9,206 nt of DNA from Patescibacteria group bacterium (GTDB taxonomy: Bacteria; Patescibacteriota; Doudnabacteria; UBA920): contig JAMCYA010000042.1 of assembly GCA_023473845.1 (NCBI GenBank), positions 1 to 9,206 of the forward strand. The letters run 5' to 3'. Both the position numbers and the translations under genes were made by a program. This document shows positions 1 through 5,685 of this stretch, in pieces (the first letter of the stretch is position 1; each line of letters begins with the position of its first letter). The notes under the pieces are model-generated. The model had not been told where the DNA came from. It worked only from the letters and a program-made list of their open reading frames with translations, and ran no database searches.

Positions 1-123
1 TGGATTCCAGTTTCTGGAAAAAAAGAGATACCCTCGGCACTGACGCTAATCGATGAGCCTCAGTGATGAGGGGGCCTCGGGCAGAATGCCCCGATAAAAT
101 CGGGGTAAAGAAAGGTAAAAAGA
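1..123 (+). promoter_or_regulatory. Structured 5' leader of tuf
   Basis: No coding region is supportable here; all three forward frames close within about 55 bases. The stretch is rich in small hairpins: TTCCAG/CTGGAA at 5-19, CCTCA/TGAGG closed by a GTGA loop at 58-71, TCGGGC/GCCCCGA (one bulged C) at 77-94, and CCCCGAT/ATCGGGG with an AAA loop at 89-105. The last two share bases 89-94, so they cannot form together. The second ends 4 bases before GAAAGG (110-115), the only reasonable Shine-Dalgarno-like site in the window, 8 bases before the tuf ATG. A regulatory role is inference. No convincing promoter is visible, so the tuf transcript probably starts further upstream. The first ~45 bases could include the tail of a preceding gene that I cannot identify. 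Confidence 0.45.
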
Positions 124-1311
124 ATGGCAGACAAATTTGACCGTAGCAAGCCGCACGTCAATGTGGGTACCATTGGTCACGTCGACCACGGCAAGACCAC
201 TTTGACCGCTGCGATTACTACCGTGTTGTCCAAAACCGGCGGAGCCAAGGCCCGCGCCTACGACAGCATTGACAATGCCCCGGAAGAAAAAGCCCGCGGT
301 ATTACCATCAACACCGCGCACGTGGAATACGAATCCGCCAAGCGCCACTACGCGCACGTGGACTGTCCCGGACACGCTGACTACATTAAAAACATGATTA
401 CCGGCGCGGCCCAGATGGACGGCGCTATCCTGGTGGTATCCGCCGCTGACGGCCCCATGCCGCAGACCCGCGAGCACATTTTGCTCGCTGACCAGGTCGG
501 TGTGAAATACATCGTGGTTTACATGAACAAGTGCGACATGGTCCAGGATGCCGAACTTTTGGACTTGGTTGAGGAAGAAATCCGCGACCTGTTGACCAAA
601 TACCACTATCCGGGCAAAGATACTCCGATTATTCGCGGTTCTGCCTTAAAGGCCTTGGAAGGGGACACTTCCGATATGGGCGAAGGTTCCATTAAGAAAT
701 TGGTGGATGCCTTGGATACTTATATCCCTGAGCCGAAGCGCGAGACCGACAAGCCGTTTTTGATGCCGATTGAAGATATCTTCTCCATTGAAGGCCGCGG
801 CACTGTCGTAACTGGCCGTATCGAACGCGGTGAAGTCAAGCTTTCCGATGAAATCGAAATCGTCGGTATCCGCCCGACCACCAAGACCGTGGTCACCGGT
901 ATTGAAATGTTCAACAAGCAGCTGGACAGCGGTATGGCTGGCGACAATGCCGGCATTCTGCTCCGCGGCACCAAAAAGGAAGACGTGGAGCGCGGCCAGG
1001 TGTTGTGCAAGCCGGGTTCTATTACCCCGCACACCGAGTTTGAAGCCGAAGTCTACATTCTGACTAAAGAAGAAGGCGGCCGCCACACCCCGTTCTTTAA
1101 GGGTTATAAGCCGCAGTTCTACGTCCGCACCACGGACGTGACTGGTGAAGTCACTTTGCCGGAAGGCCAGGAAATGGTTATGCCAGGCGACACGGTGAAG
1201 CTGGTCATTAAACTGATCACTCCGGTAGCTTTGGAAGAAAAAGGCAAGTTCGCCATCCGCGAAGGCGGCCGCACTGTGGGCGCCGGCGTGGTTACCAAGA
1301 TTATCAAATAG
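124..1311 (+). CDS. tuf: Translation elongation factor Tu (EF-Tu)
   Basis: EF-Tu is a cytosolic GTPase that carries aminoacyl-tRNA to the ribosomal A site. All G motifs are intact: GHVDHGKT (residues 18-25, P-loop), RGIT with the switch I threonine (58-61), DCPGH with the catalytic histidine (80-84), NKCD (135-138) and SALK (173-176). Domains 2 and 3 follow, with GRGTVVTGRIERG, the GGRHTPFFKGYKPQFY segment and a C-terminal GGRTVGAGVV. Length is 395 aa, against 394 in E. coli. The start is fixed by the N-terminal KPHVNVGTIGHVDHGKT context and by GAAAGG eight bases upstream. It is followed by a strong terminator, so it appears transcriptionally separate from the S10 operon. No fusA, rpsG or rpsL is visible in the short upstream stretch. 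Confidence 0.98.
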   Translation: MADKFDRSKPHVNVGTIGHVDHGKTTLTAAITTVLSKTGGAKARAYDSIDNAPEEKARGITINTAHVEYESAKRHYAHVDCPGHADYIKNMITGAAQMDGAILVVSAADGPMPQTREHILLADQVGVKYIVVYMNKCDMVQDAELLDLVEEEIRDLLTKYHYPGKDTPIIRGSALKALEGDTSDMGEGSIKKLVDALDTYIPEPKRETDKPFLMPIEDIFSIEGRGTVVTGRIERGEVKLSDEIEIVGIRPTTKTVVTGIEMFNKQLDSGMAGDNAGILLRGTKKEDVERGQVLCKPGSITPHTEFEAEVYILTKEEGGRHTPFFKGYKPQFYVRTTDVTGEVTLPEGQEMVMPGDTVKLVIKLITPVALEEKGKFAIREGGRTVGAGVVTKIIK

Positions 1312-1331
1312 CCTCATTTTAGGCTGTATAA

Positions 1332-1368
1332 AATACAACCCCCCGAAAGGGGGGTTGTATTGTTTCTT
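1332..1368 (+). terminator. Intrinsic terminator of tuf
   Basis: A perfect 13-bp stem pairs 1332-1344 (AATACAACCCCCC) with 1349-1361. It is closed by a GAAA tetraloop (1345-1348) and followed by TGTTTCTT. It starts 20 bases after the tuf stop codon. Six consecutive G-C pairs at the top of the stem and the U-rich tail fit a Rho-independent terminator on the + strand. The opposite strand has only a weak T tract, so one-way action is more likely. Confidence 0.93.
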
Positions 1369-1402
1369 GAAGGATAAAAGTTTGCCAAAGGGCTCCCGGG
1401 TA

Positions 1403-1436
1403 AGTCTTAATTGGTTTTTTCCCCATAATTAAGACT
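1403..1436. repeat. 10-bp inverted repeat between tuf and rpsJ
   Basis: AGTCTTAATT (1403-1412) and AATTAAGACT (1427-1436) are perfect reverse complements around a 14-base loop of GGTTTTTTCCCCAT. Neither side is followed by a T tract, so it is not a simple terminator. It lies upstream of the proposed rpsJ promoter, so it would not be in that transcript. It could be a protein-binding site, or a hairpin in read-through RNA from tuf. AATTAAG recurs at 1457-1463. The function is unknown. Confidence 0.5.
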
Positions 1437-1530
1437 AAGATTAGTGGTAATGCCCGAATTAAGCCAAAATTGTTAAAAATTACGTGGATAAAATGGTTCC
1501 TTGGCCTCAAGTTTCCAATAGGATTAGGAT

Positions 1531-1559
1531 TTGACAAAAAACAGGCCTTAGTATAGAAT
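1531..1559 (+). promoter_or_regulatory. Sigma70-type promoter of the S10 operon
   Basis: TTGACA (1531-1536, perfect -35) is separated by exactly 17 bases from TAGAAT (1554-1559, 5 of 6 against TATAAT). The predicted start of transcription is about 1566, giving an rpsJ leader of about 70 bases. It lies downstream of the tuf terminator and upstream of the first S10 gene, where a promoter is expected. The flanking DNA is AT-rich. No other hexamer pair in 1370-1637 has acceptable spacing. Confidence 0.75.
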
Positions 1560-1577
1560 ATCGCAAGTGGCTAAGGC
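1545..1577. repeat. Dyad straddling the rpsJ -10 box
   Basis: GCCTTAG (1545-1551) and CTAAGGC (1571-1577) are a perfect 7-bp inverted repeat. The arms' centres are 26 bp apart and enclose the -10 hexamer and the predicted transcription start. If the start is near 1566, only the right arm is transcribed, so the symmetry would act in DNA and not as an RNA hairpin. This position fits an operator, but a 7-bp match over this distance can also occur by chance. Confidence 0.35.
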
Positions 1578-1637
1578 ATTATATAAGCCTATTTTAGTAA
1601 TCTCCATTAACCCCACACTTTCACAACCAGAATAGCG

Positions 1638-1961
1638 ATGGAAAAGCAAGCAACTGCGCCAAGAATCCGCATAAAGATTCGAGCTTACGACCACAAATTG
1701 ATTGACCAGAGTGCCAAACAGATTGTGGACACGGCCAAAAGGACTGGCGCCACCATTTCAGGTCCGATTCCTTTGCCGACCGAAAAAACCAAATATACGG
1801 TTTTAAGGTCAACTTTTGTCCATAAGGACAGCCGGGAACAATTTGAAATGCGGGTGCATAAGCGGCTCATCGACATCTTGCAGGCAACGCCCAAGACGAT
1901 TGATGCGCTGACAAACCTCAGTCTGCCGGCGGGCGTGGATGTGGAAATTAAGATGGGTTAG
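1638..1961 (+). CDS. rpsJ: 30S ribosomal protein S10 (uS10)
   Basis: S10 is a 30S head protein; in other bacteria free S10 also joins NusB in transcription antitermination. The 107-aa product (E. coli 103) shows the family core: IRIKIRAYDHKLID (10-23), AKRTGATISGPIPLPT (33-48), SREQFEMRVHKRLIDI (65-80) and a terminal LPAGVDVEIKMG. The N terminus is about four residues longer than in E. coli. The loop normally read as SPHVNK is STFVHK here (58-63). The start at 1638 has no Shine-Dalgarno site: the preceding bases are CACAACCAGAATAGCG. It is the first gene of the S10 transcript, about 70 bases from the predicted transcription start, and is followed by an unusually long 143-bp gap before rplC. 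Confidence 0.97.
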   Translation: MEKQATAPRIRIKIRAYDHKLIDQSAKQIVDTAKRTGATISGPIPLPTEKTKYTVLRSTFVHKDSREQFEMRVHKRLIDILQATPKTIDALTNLSLPAGVDVEIKMG

Positions 1962-1990
1962 CATATTATCAATATTATTGTGGATTAGTT

Positions 1991-2028
1991 CTGGGGCCCG
2001 ATAGCCAACAGCAGGCTCGGGGCCGCAG
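1991..2028 (+). promoter_or_regulatory. Strong imperfect hairpin in the rpsJ-rplC gap
   Basis: By hand folding, CTG/CAG (1991-1993 with 2026-2028), GG/CC (1994-1995 with 2023-2024), CCCG/CGGG (1997-2000 with 2018-2021) and AGCC/GGCT (2003-2006 with 2014-2017) stack around an AACAGCA loop. There is a G-G mismatch at 1996/2022, a bulged G2025 and an AU bulge at 2001-2002. That gives 13 base pairs, mostly G-C, with the internal bulges typical of protein-binding RNA helices. It lies 30 bases after the rpsJ stop and just before the attenuator-like elements. A role as a regulatory domain is inference. Confidence 0.5.
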
Positions 2029-2033
2029 AAAAC

Positions 2034-2099
2034 GATTCACTCCGAAACTATCATTCTTTGATATTTTTGCGGGTGAATTCACCCGTTTTTATTTTTTTA
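2034..2099 (+). terminator. Putative attenuator (terminator with competing antiterminator) before rplC
   Basis: CGGGTGAATTCACCCG (2070-2085) is a perfect 16-base palindrome. As RNA it folds into a 6-bp stem with an AATT loop, followed by TTTTTATTTTTTT (2086-2098), which is an intrinsic-terminator layout. Upstream, GATTCACTCCG (2034-2044) nearly repeats the 3' arm GAATTCACCCG and can pair with 2070-2079 in a helix of about 10 bp with one bulged U, so terminator and antiterminator exclude each other. A small TATCA/TGATA hairpin (2049-2063) fits inside the antiterminator loop. The rplC start codon is only 6 bases past the U tract. Caution: U-rich leaders precede most genes in this operon, so the tract alone is not proof. 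Confidence 0.5.
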
Positions 2100-2104
2100 T
2101 AAAT

Positions 2105-2770
2105 ATGAACTTCACAGTCGGTAAAAAACTCAATATGTCGCAGTACTTTGATGAGGCGAGCGGGGAAATTGTCCCGGTCACCGTTGTTAAAGCTGAAGAT
2201 ATGGTAATTACCCAGATTAAAGAGGCTTCCGGAAAAGACAAGTACAGCGCCGTCCAGATTGGCTTTGGCAAAAAAAAGAAAGTGTCTAAACCGCTTCAGG
2301 GCCACCTGAAAGGTTTGGGCGCTTTTTCTAACCTGGCCGAATTCCGCGTGGAAAATCCGGGCGAATATAAATCCGGGCAGAAGCTGGATTTAAGCGGCTT
2401 CCAGGTAGGGGAAATGGTTGATGTGGTGGGCGTTTCCAAGGGCCGCGGCTTTGCCGGGGCCATGAAGCGCCACGGCTTTGCCGGTTTTCCGGCCAGCCAC
2501 GGCCATGACCGTCCCCGGAGCGTGGGTTCTATTGGCCAGAGGTTTCCGCAGCATACCCGCAAAGGTTTGCGCATGTCCGGCCATATGGGCGTACTGCAGG
2601 CCACGGTCAAAAATCTTCAGGTTGTGGAAGTGGATCCGAAACGCAAGCTAATTAGCCTGAAAGGCGCAGTCCCGGGGCACCGCAACGGCATTATCAGGAT
2701 TGTTTCCACCGGTAAAGTTAAGCCCGTGGTTAAAGTTATTGAAGTTAAGGAAGAAAAGAAGAAAAAATAA
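2105..2770 (+). CDS. rplC: 50S ribosomal protein L3 (uL3)
   Basis: L3 is an early-assembly 50S protein whose long loop reaches toward the peptidyl-transferase centre. The 221-aa product (E. coli 209) has GKKLNMSQYFDE near the N terminus (6-17), the VSKGRGFAGAMKRHGFAG block (110-127), the loop tip GSIGQRFPQHTRKG (141-154) and KGAVPG (186-191). The C terminus ends in a basic lysine run (217-221) that E. coli L3 lacks. The start at 2105 gives the normal N-terminal length; the next Met is residue 11. No Shine-Dalgarno site is present, and the ATG follows a U-rich tract that may be the tail of an attenuator. It begins the tightly spaced part of the operon. Confidence 0.97.
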   Translation: MNFTVGKKLNMSQYFDEASGEIVPVTVVKAEDMVITQIKEASGKDKYSAVQIGFGKKKKVSKPLQGHLKGLGAFSNLAEFRVENPGEYKSGQKLDLSGFQVGEMVDVVGVSKGRGFAGAMKRHGFAGFPASHGHDRPRSVGSIGQRFPQHTRKGLRMSGHMGVLQATVKNLQVVEVDPKRKLISLKGAVPGHRNGIIRIVSTGKVKPVVKVIEVKEEKKKK

Positions 2771-2795
2771 TTTCCACCCTAACTGCTAATTTTTT

Positions 2796-3458
2796 ATGAA
2801 AGTTACCCTTTACAACCAAAAAGCGGAAAACGTCGGCGAATTGGACTTAAACCCCAAGATTTTTGAGGTTAAGCCCTCTTTGCACCTTTTGGCAGAGGCA
2901 GCCCGCATTCAGCAGAGGGGCACCCGCAAAGGCAATTCCAACACCAAGACCCGCGGCGAAGTATCCGGTGGCGGCAAAAAGCCCTGGAAGCAAAAAGGCA
3001 CGGGCCGCGCCCGCGTCGGGTCCATTCGCAGCCCCATCTGGCGGCACGGCGGCGTAACCTTCGGACCGCGAGCCGACCGGAACTGGGAATTGAAGATAAA
3101 CAAAAAAGCCAAGAGCAAAGCTTTGTTTATGTCCCTTTCCGACAAAGTCCAGGCGGGTAATTTTTTGGTAGTAGACAATATCCATTTGGACCCTGTAAAG
3201 ACCAAGGAGTTTGTGAAGGTGGTGGAAGCTTTCAAGCAGGCGGTAAAAAATTTGGGCAAGAACGTTATGCTGGTTTTGCCTAAAAGCGAAAAGAATCTGG
3301 TCAGGGCTTCCCGCAATTTGCCGAAAGTCAGCTCCATCTTGGCTTCCAGCCTGAATGTTGTGGATGTAATGAAAGCCGACAGCCTGCTAGTGCTCAAAGA
3401 CAGCCTGCCTGTAATTGAAAAGACCTATTTGAAAGTTAAGAGCGTGAAAAAAGCTTAA
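2796..3458 (+). CDS. rplD: 50S ribosomal protein L4 (uL4)
   Basis: L4 lines the nascent-peptide exit tunnel; in E. coli it is also the autorepressor of the S10 operon. The 220-aa product (E. coli 201) has the long internal loop at roughly 43-96, including SGGGKKPWKQKGTGRARVGS (57-76) and RSPIWRHGGVTFGP. The GTGRAR tunnel motif is intact, so nothing here suggests the loop changes linked to macrolide resistance. The C-terminal half is the usual globular domain (LVVDNIHL, VLPKSEKNLVRASRNLP). The gap from rplC is 25 bases with no Shine-Dalgarno site; ATG follows TAATTTTTT. Whether this L4 regulates the operon is not visible from its sequence. Confidence 0.97.
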   Translation: MKVTLYNQKAENVGELDLNPKIFEVKPSLHLLAEAARIQQRGTRKGNSNTKTRGEVSGGGKKPWKQKGTGRARVGSIRSPIWRHGGVTFGPRADRNWELKINKKAKSKALFMSLSDKVQAGNFLVVDNIHLDPVKTKEFVKVVEAFKQAVKNLGKNVMLVLPKSEKNLVRASRNLPKVSSILASSLNVVDVMKADSLLVLKDSLPVIEKTYLKVKSVKKA

Positions 3459-3475
3459 TTTAGGATTTATTTATT

Positions 3476-3823
3476 ATGGCCCAGCCAAGCAAAAAAGCAG
3501 ATAACAAGACAGCCGCAGCCGACCAGGGTGCGGTGGTGAAGATGCCCCAAATCCTCCTCCAGCCCCGGATTTCCGAAAAAGCCGGCCACCTGACTTCCCT
3601 AAACAAGTATGTCTTTAATGTGTTGAAAGCGGCTAACAAAGTGGAGATTAAAAAAGCGGTTGAACGCATGTACAAAGTTAAAGTGTTAAGGGTGAACGTG
3701 GTGAACACTCAGGGTAAGACCAAGGTCTCCGGCCGGGCTTCGGGCCGCACTTCCAATTTCAGGAAAGCCATTGTGACTTTGAAAAAAGGCGATAAGATTG
3801 AAGGCGTAAGCGATATTGTTTAA
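3476..3823 (+). CDS. rplW: 50S ribosomal protein L23 (uL23)
   Basis: L23 sits at the tunnel exit and is the docking site for trigger factor and SRP. The 115-aa product (E. coli 100) begins with an extra segment of about 20 residues rich in K, A and Q (1-22). The core then starts at PQILLQPRISEKAGHLT; the SEK glutamate used for chaperone docking in E. coli is present (S33-E34-K35). KVEIKKAVERMYKVKVLRVNVVNT and the RNA-binding KTKVSGRASGRTSNFRKAIVTLKKG follow. An internal ATG at 3542 would give a standard-length protein. The upstream start is preferred because it leaves a 17-base gap like its neighbours and has a weak AGGA (3462-3465) ten bases upstream. Confidence 0.95.
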   Translation: MAQPSKKADNKTAAADQGAVVKMPQILLQPRISEKAGHLTSLNKYVFNVLKAANKVEIKKAVERMYKVKVLRVNVVNTQGKTKVSGRASGRTSNFRKAIVTLKKGDKIEGVSDIV

Positions 3824-3844
3824 TCTAAATAAGATTTTTATATT

Positions 3845-4681
3845 ATGGCAGTAAAGTTATACAAACCAACTTCTCCCGGCAGGCGCATCCAAAGCGTGAC
3901 TGATTATTCGGTTTTGGAAAAGAACCACAAGACTCCGAAAAAGCTGGTGGTTTACAAAGCCCGTCCCGCCGGCCGGAATAATTCCGGCAAAATTACCGTG
4001 CGCCATCAGGGCGGCGGTTTTCGGCGCAAGGTCCGGGTTGTAGATTTCAACCGGGCGGACAAAAAAGGCATTCCGGCCAAAGTTATGACCATTGAGTATG
4101 ATCCGACCCGCACTTGCTTTATTTCTTTGGTCTCCTACAAAGACGGGGAGAAGCGCTATATTTTGACTCCGCAGGGCCTGAAGGTCGGCCAGCAGGTGGT
4201 CTACGGCGAGATGGCTGAAATTTTGCCCGGCAACCGGCTCATGCTTAAAAGCATTCCGGTCGGCACTTTTGTAAACGATGTGGAATTGATTCCCGGACAG
4301 GGCGGAAAATTGGCCCGCAGTGCCGGCGGTTATTGCATTTTGCAGAATACCGAAGCCGGTTATGCCATGCTCAAATTACCGAGCGGAGAAATCCGCAAGG
4401 TCAGGGAAACCTGCGCCGCCTCCATTGGCCAGCTGGCCAATGCCGACTGGATGAATGTGCGCATCGGCAAGGCCGGCCGCATGCGGCTGATGGGCTGGCG
4501 CCCGACGGTTCGCGGTAAAGTCATGAACCCGGTGGATCATCCCCATGGCGGTGGTGAAGGCCATAACCCGATTGGGCTGAAATATCCGAAGACTCCCTGG
4601 GGCAAGCACGCTTTGGGTGTCAGGACCAGAAAGAAGAAGAAGTACAGCAACCCCATGATTGTTAACCGCAGAGCCAAATAA
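3845..4681 (+). CDS. rplB: 50S ribosomal protein L2 (uL2)
   Basis: L2 binds domain IV of 23S rRNA, helps subunit joining and sits near the peptidyl-transferase centre. The 278-aa product (E. coli 273) has the N-terminal KLYKPTSPGRR, the OB-fold segment NSGKITVRHQGGGFRRKVRVVDF (46-68), an SH3-like region (GQLANADWMNVRIGKAGRMR) and the functional loop MNPVDHPHGGGEGHNP, with H232 and H234. One of these corresponds to the conserved E. coli His229. The C-terminal tail TRKKKKYSNPMIVNRRAK is typical of the family. The start leaves a 21-base AT-rich gap after rplW with no Shine-Dalgarno site. No missing residues or frame breaks are seen. Confidence 0.98.
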   Translation: MAVKLYKPTSPGRRIQSVTDYSVLEKNHKTPKKLVVYKARPAGRNNSGKITVRHQGGGFRRKVRVVDFNRADKKGIPAKVMTIEYDPTRTCFISLVSYKDGEKRYILTPQGLKVGQQVVYGEMAEILPGNRLMLKSIPVGTFVNDVELIPGQGGKLARSAGGYCILQNTEAGYAMLKLPSGEIRKVRETCAASIGQLANADWMNVRIGKAGRMRLMGWRPTVRGKVMNPVDHPHGGGEGHNPIGLKYPKTPWGKHALGVRTRKKKKYSNPMIVNRRAK

Positions 4682-4704
4682 CTTAAGCCTATTAATCCAA
4701 TTTT

Positions 4705-5040
4705 ATGTCTAGAAGTTCAAAAAAAGGTCCATACATCGACGAGCGCTTAATGAAGAAAGTCCTGGCCGGAAAAGCCGGCAAAGACCAGATAAAAACCTGG
4801 TCTAGGGACAGCGCAATTGCTCCGGAGTTCGTCGGGTTTACTTTCCTGGTCCACAACGGCCGGGCCCATCTGCCGGTTTTTGTCACGGAAAACATGGTGG
4901 GCCACAAGCTGGGAGAGTTTGCCCTGACCCGCAAGTTCATCCGGCACGGCGGTAAAATGGCCAAGGAACAGGAAGCCGCCAAAGCCGAGGCCGAGAAGGC
5001 CAAGCTGCAGGCCGCCAAAACCGAACCGGCCAAGAAGTAA
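4705..5040 (+). CDS. rpsS: 30S ribosomal protein S19 (uS19) with C-terminal tail
   Basis: S19 is a 30S head protein that contacts 23S rRNA/L5 bridges and approaches the A-site tRNA. The core matches the family: SRSSKKGPYIDERLMKK (2-18), TWSRDSAIAPEFVGFTFLVHNGR and FVTENMVGHKLGEFALTR (59-76). The product is 111 aa (E. coli 92). The excess is a low-complexity charged tail, about residues 84-111, rich in A, K and E (MAKEQEAAKAEAEKAK and AKTEPAKK), probably a helix or disordered. The tail replaces the short basic end of E. coli S19. The gap from rplB is 23 bases, with no Shine-Dalgarno site. Confidence 0.97.
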   Translation: MSRSSKKGPYIDERLMKKVLAGKAGKDQIKTWSRDSAIAPEFVGFTFLVHNGRAHLPVFVTENMVGHKLGEFALTRKFIRHGGKMAKEQEAAKAEAEKAKLQAAKTEPAKK

Positions 5041-5075
5041 GAGTAATTTTGAATTAAGAACAGGAATTTCGATTT

Positions 5076-5645
5076 ATGCCAGAAGTTAAGGCAAAACAGA
5101 ATAAGCAGCTGGTTGAAGCCAGCTTACGCCACCTCAGGATTGCCCCGAGAAAGATGAGATTAGTGACCAATATGGTGAAAGGCATGCACGTACTGACCGC
5201 TATCCACCAGCTCCAGCATACCAACAAGAAAGCTTCTCTAATGCTGGTAAAGCTGCTGAAGTCCGCGGTCGCCAATGCGCAGAATAATTTTTCCCTCCAG
5301 CCGGAACAGCTTTATATTAAGAGCCTGACCACGGATATGGGCAAAGTTATGAAGCGCTACATGCCCCGTGCCCGCGGCAGCGCCTTCACCATCAAGCGCA
5401 AAATGTGCCACGTGAACGTGGTGCTTGAAGCCCGGACCGGCGGCAAAGCGGTTAAGTCCAAGTTCCAGCTTTTCAAAAAGCAGCAGGAAAAAACAACTCC
5501 GTCAGTTGACCAGGAAATCGCCACCACCACCAAGCCGGCAAAAACCGAAGGCCGCAGAAGCCAGGTCGGCAAAACCGAAGACCAGGTCAAGCAGAACAAA
5601 GTTCAGCAGAAGCGCAGGTTGTTCAACCGTAAATCCGGCGTCTAA
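5076..5645 (+). CDS. rplV: 50S ribosomal protein L22 (uL22) with long C-terminal extension
   Basis: L22 lines the exit tunnel with a beta hairpin and contacts all domains of 23S rRNA. The core (about 10-120) shows ASLRHLRIAPRKMRLVTNMV, LLKSAVANAQNN and the hairpin region KRYMPRARGSAFTIKRKMCHVNVVL (93-117). The product is 189 aa against 110 in E. coli. About 69 extra residues (121-189) form a polar, K/Q/T-rich tail ending in a basic-aromatic cluster (KRRLFNRKSGV). Within it, GGCAAAAACCGAAG (5537-5550) recurs almost exactly at 5568-5580, encoding two KTE units, so part of the tail may have grown by duplication. A weak AGGA (5062-5065) sits ten bases before the ATG. The tail's function is unknown. 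Confidence 0.96.
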   Translation: MPEVKAKQNKQLVEASLRHLRIAPRKMRLVTNMVKGMHVLTAIHQLQHTNKKASLMLVKLLKSAVANAQNNFSLQPEQLYIKSLTTDMGKVMKRYMPRARGSAFTIKRKMCHVNVVLEARTGGKAVKSKFQLFKKQQEKTTPSVDQEIATTTKPAKTEGRRSQVGKTEDQVKQNKVQQKRRLFNRKSGV

Positions 5646-5685
5646 ATTTTTAAGAGCATTTCAATTTTAAATTAAGTTTATAAAA

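Noticed and set aside
5..19. Hairpin TTCCAG/CTGGAA as a terminator
   Set aside because: It is followed by A residues, not T, on the + strand, and the minus strand also lacks a T tract after the stem.
1..55. Tail of an upstream coding gene (fusA or other)
   Set aside because: The short reading frames ending near 43, 55 and 66 carry no motif I can match, so no gene is called.
646..1338. Long minus-strand ORFs opposite tuf and other genes
   Set aside because: They lie antisense to strongly conserved proteins and arise from codon bias of the true frame; their products resemble no family I know.
1470..1494. Second promoter candidate TTGTTA ... TAAAAT
   Set aside because: The spacer is only 13 bases, too short for sigma70; the TTGACA/TAGAAT pair downstream is far better.
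1319..1537. 72-codon minus-strand ORF in the tuf-rpsJ gap
   Set aside because: It runs through the tuf terminator stem and the proposed rpsJ promoter, shows no recognisable family, and is the length expected by chance.
2058..2086. Possible promoter inside the rpsJ-rplC gap using TTGATA as -35
   Set aside because: At 16-18 bases downstream the sequence is the GC-rich palindrome arm, not a -10 box.
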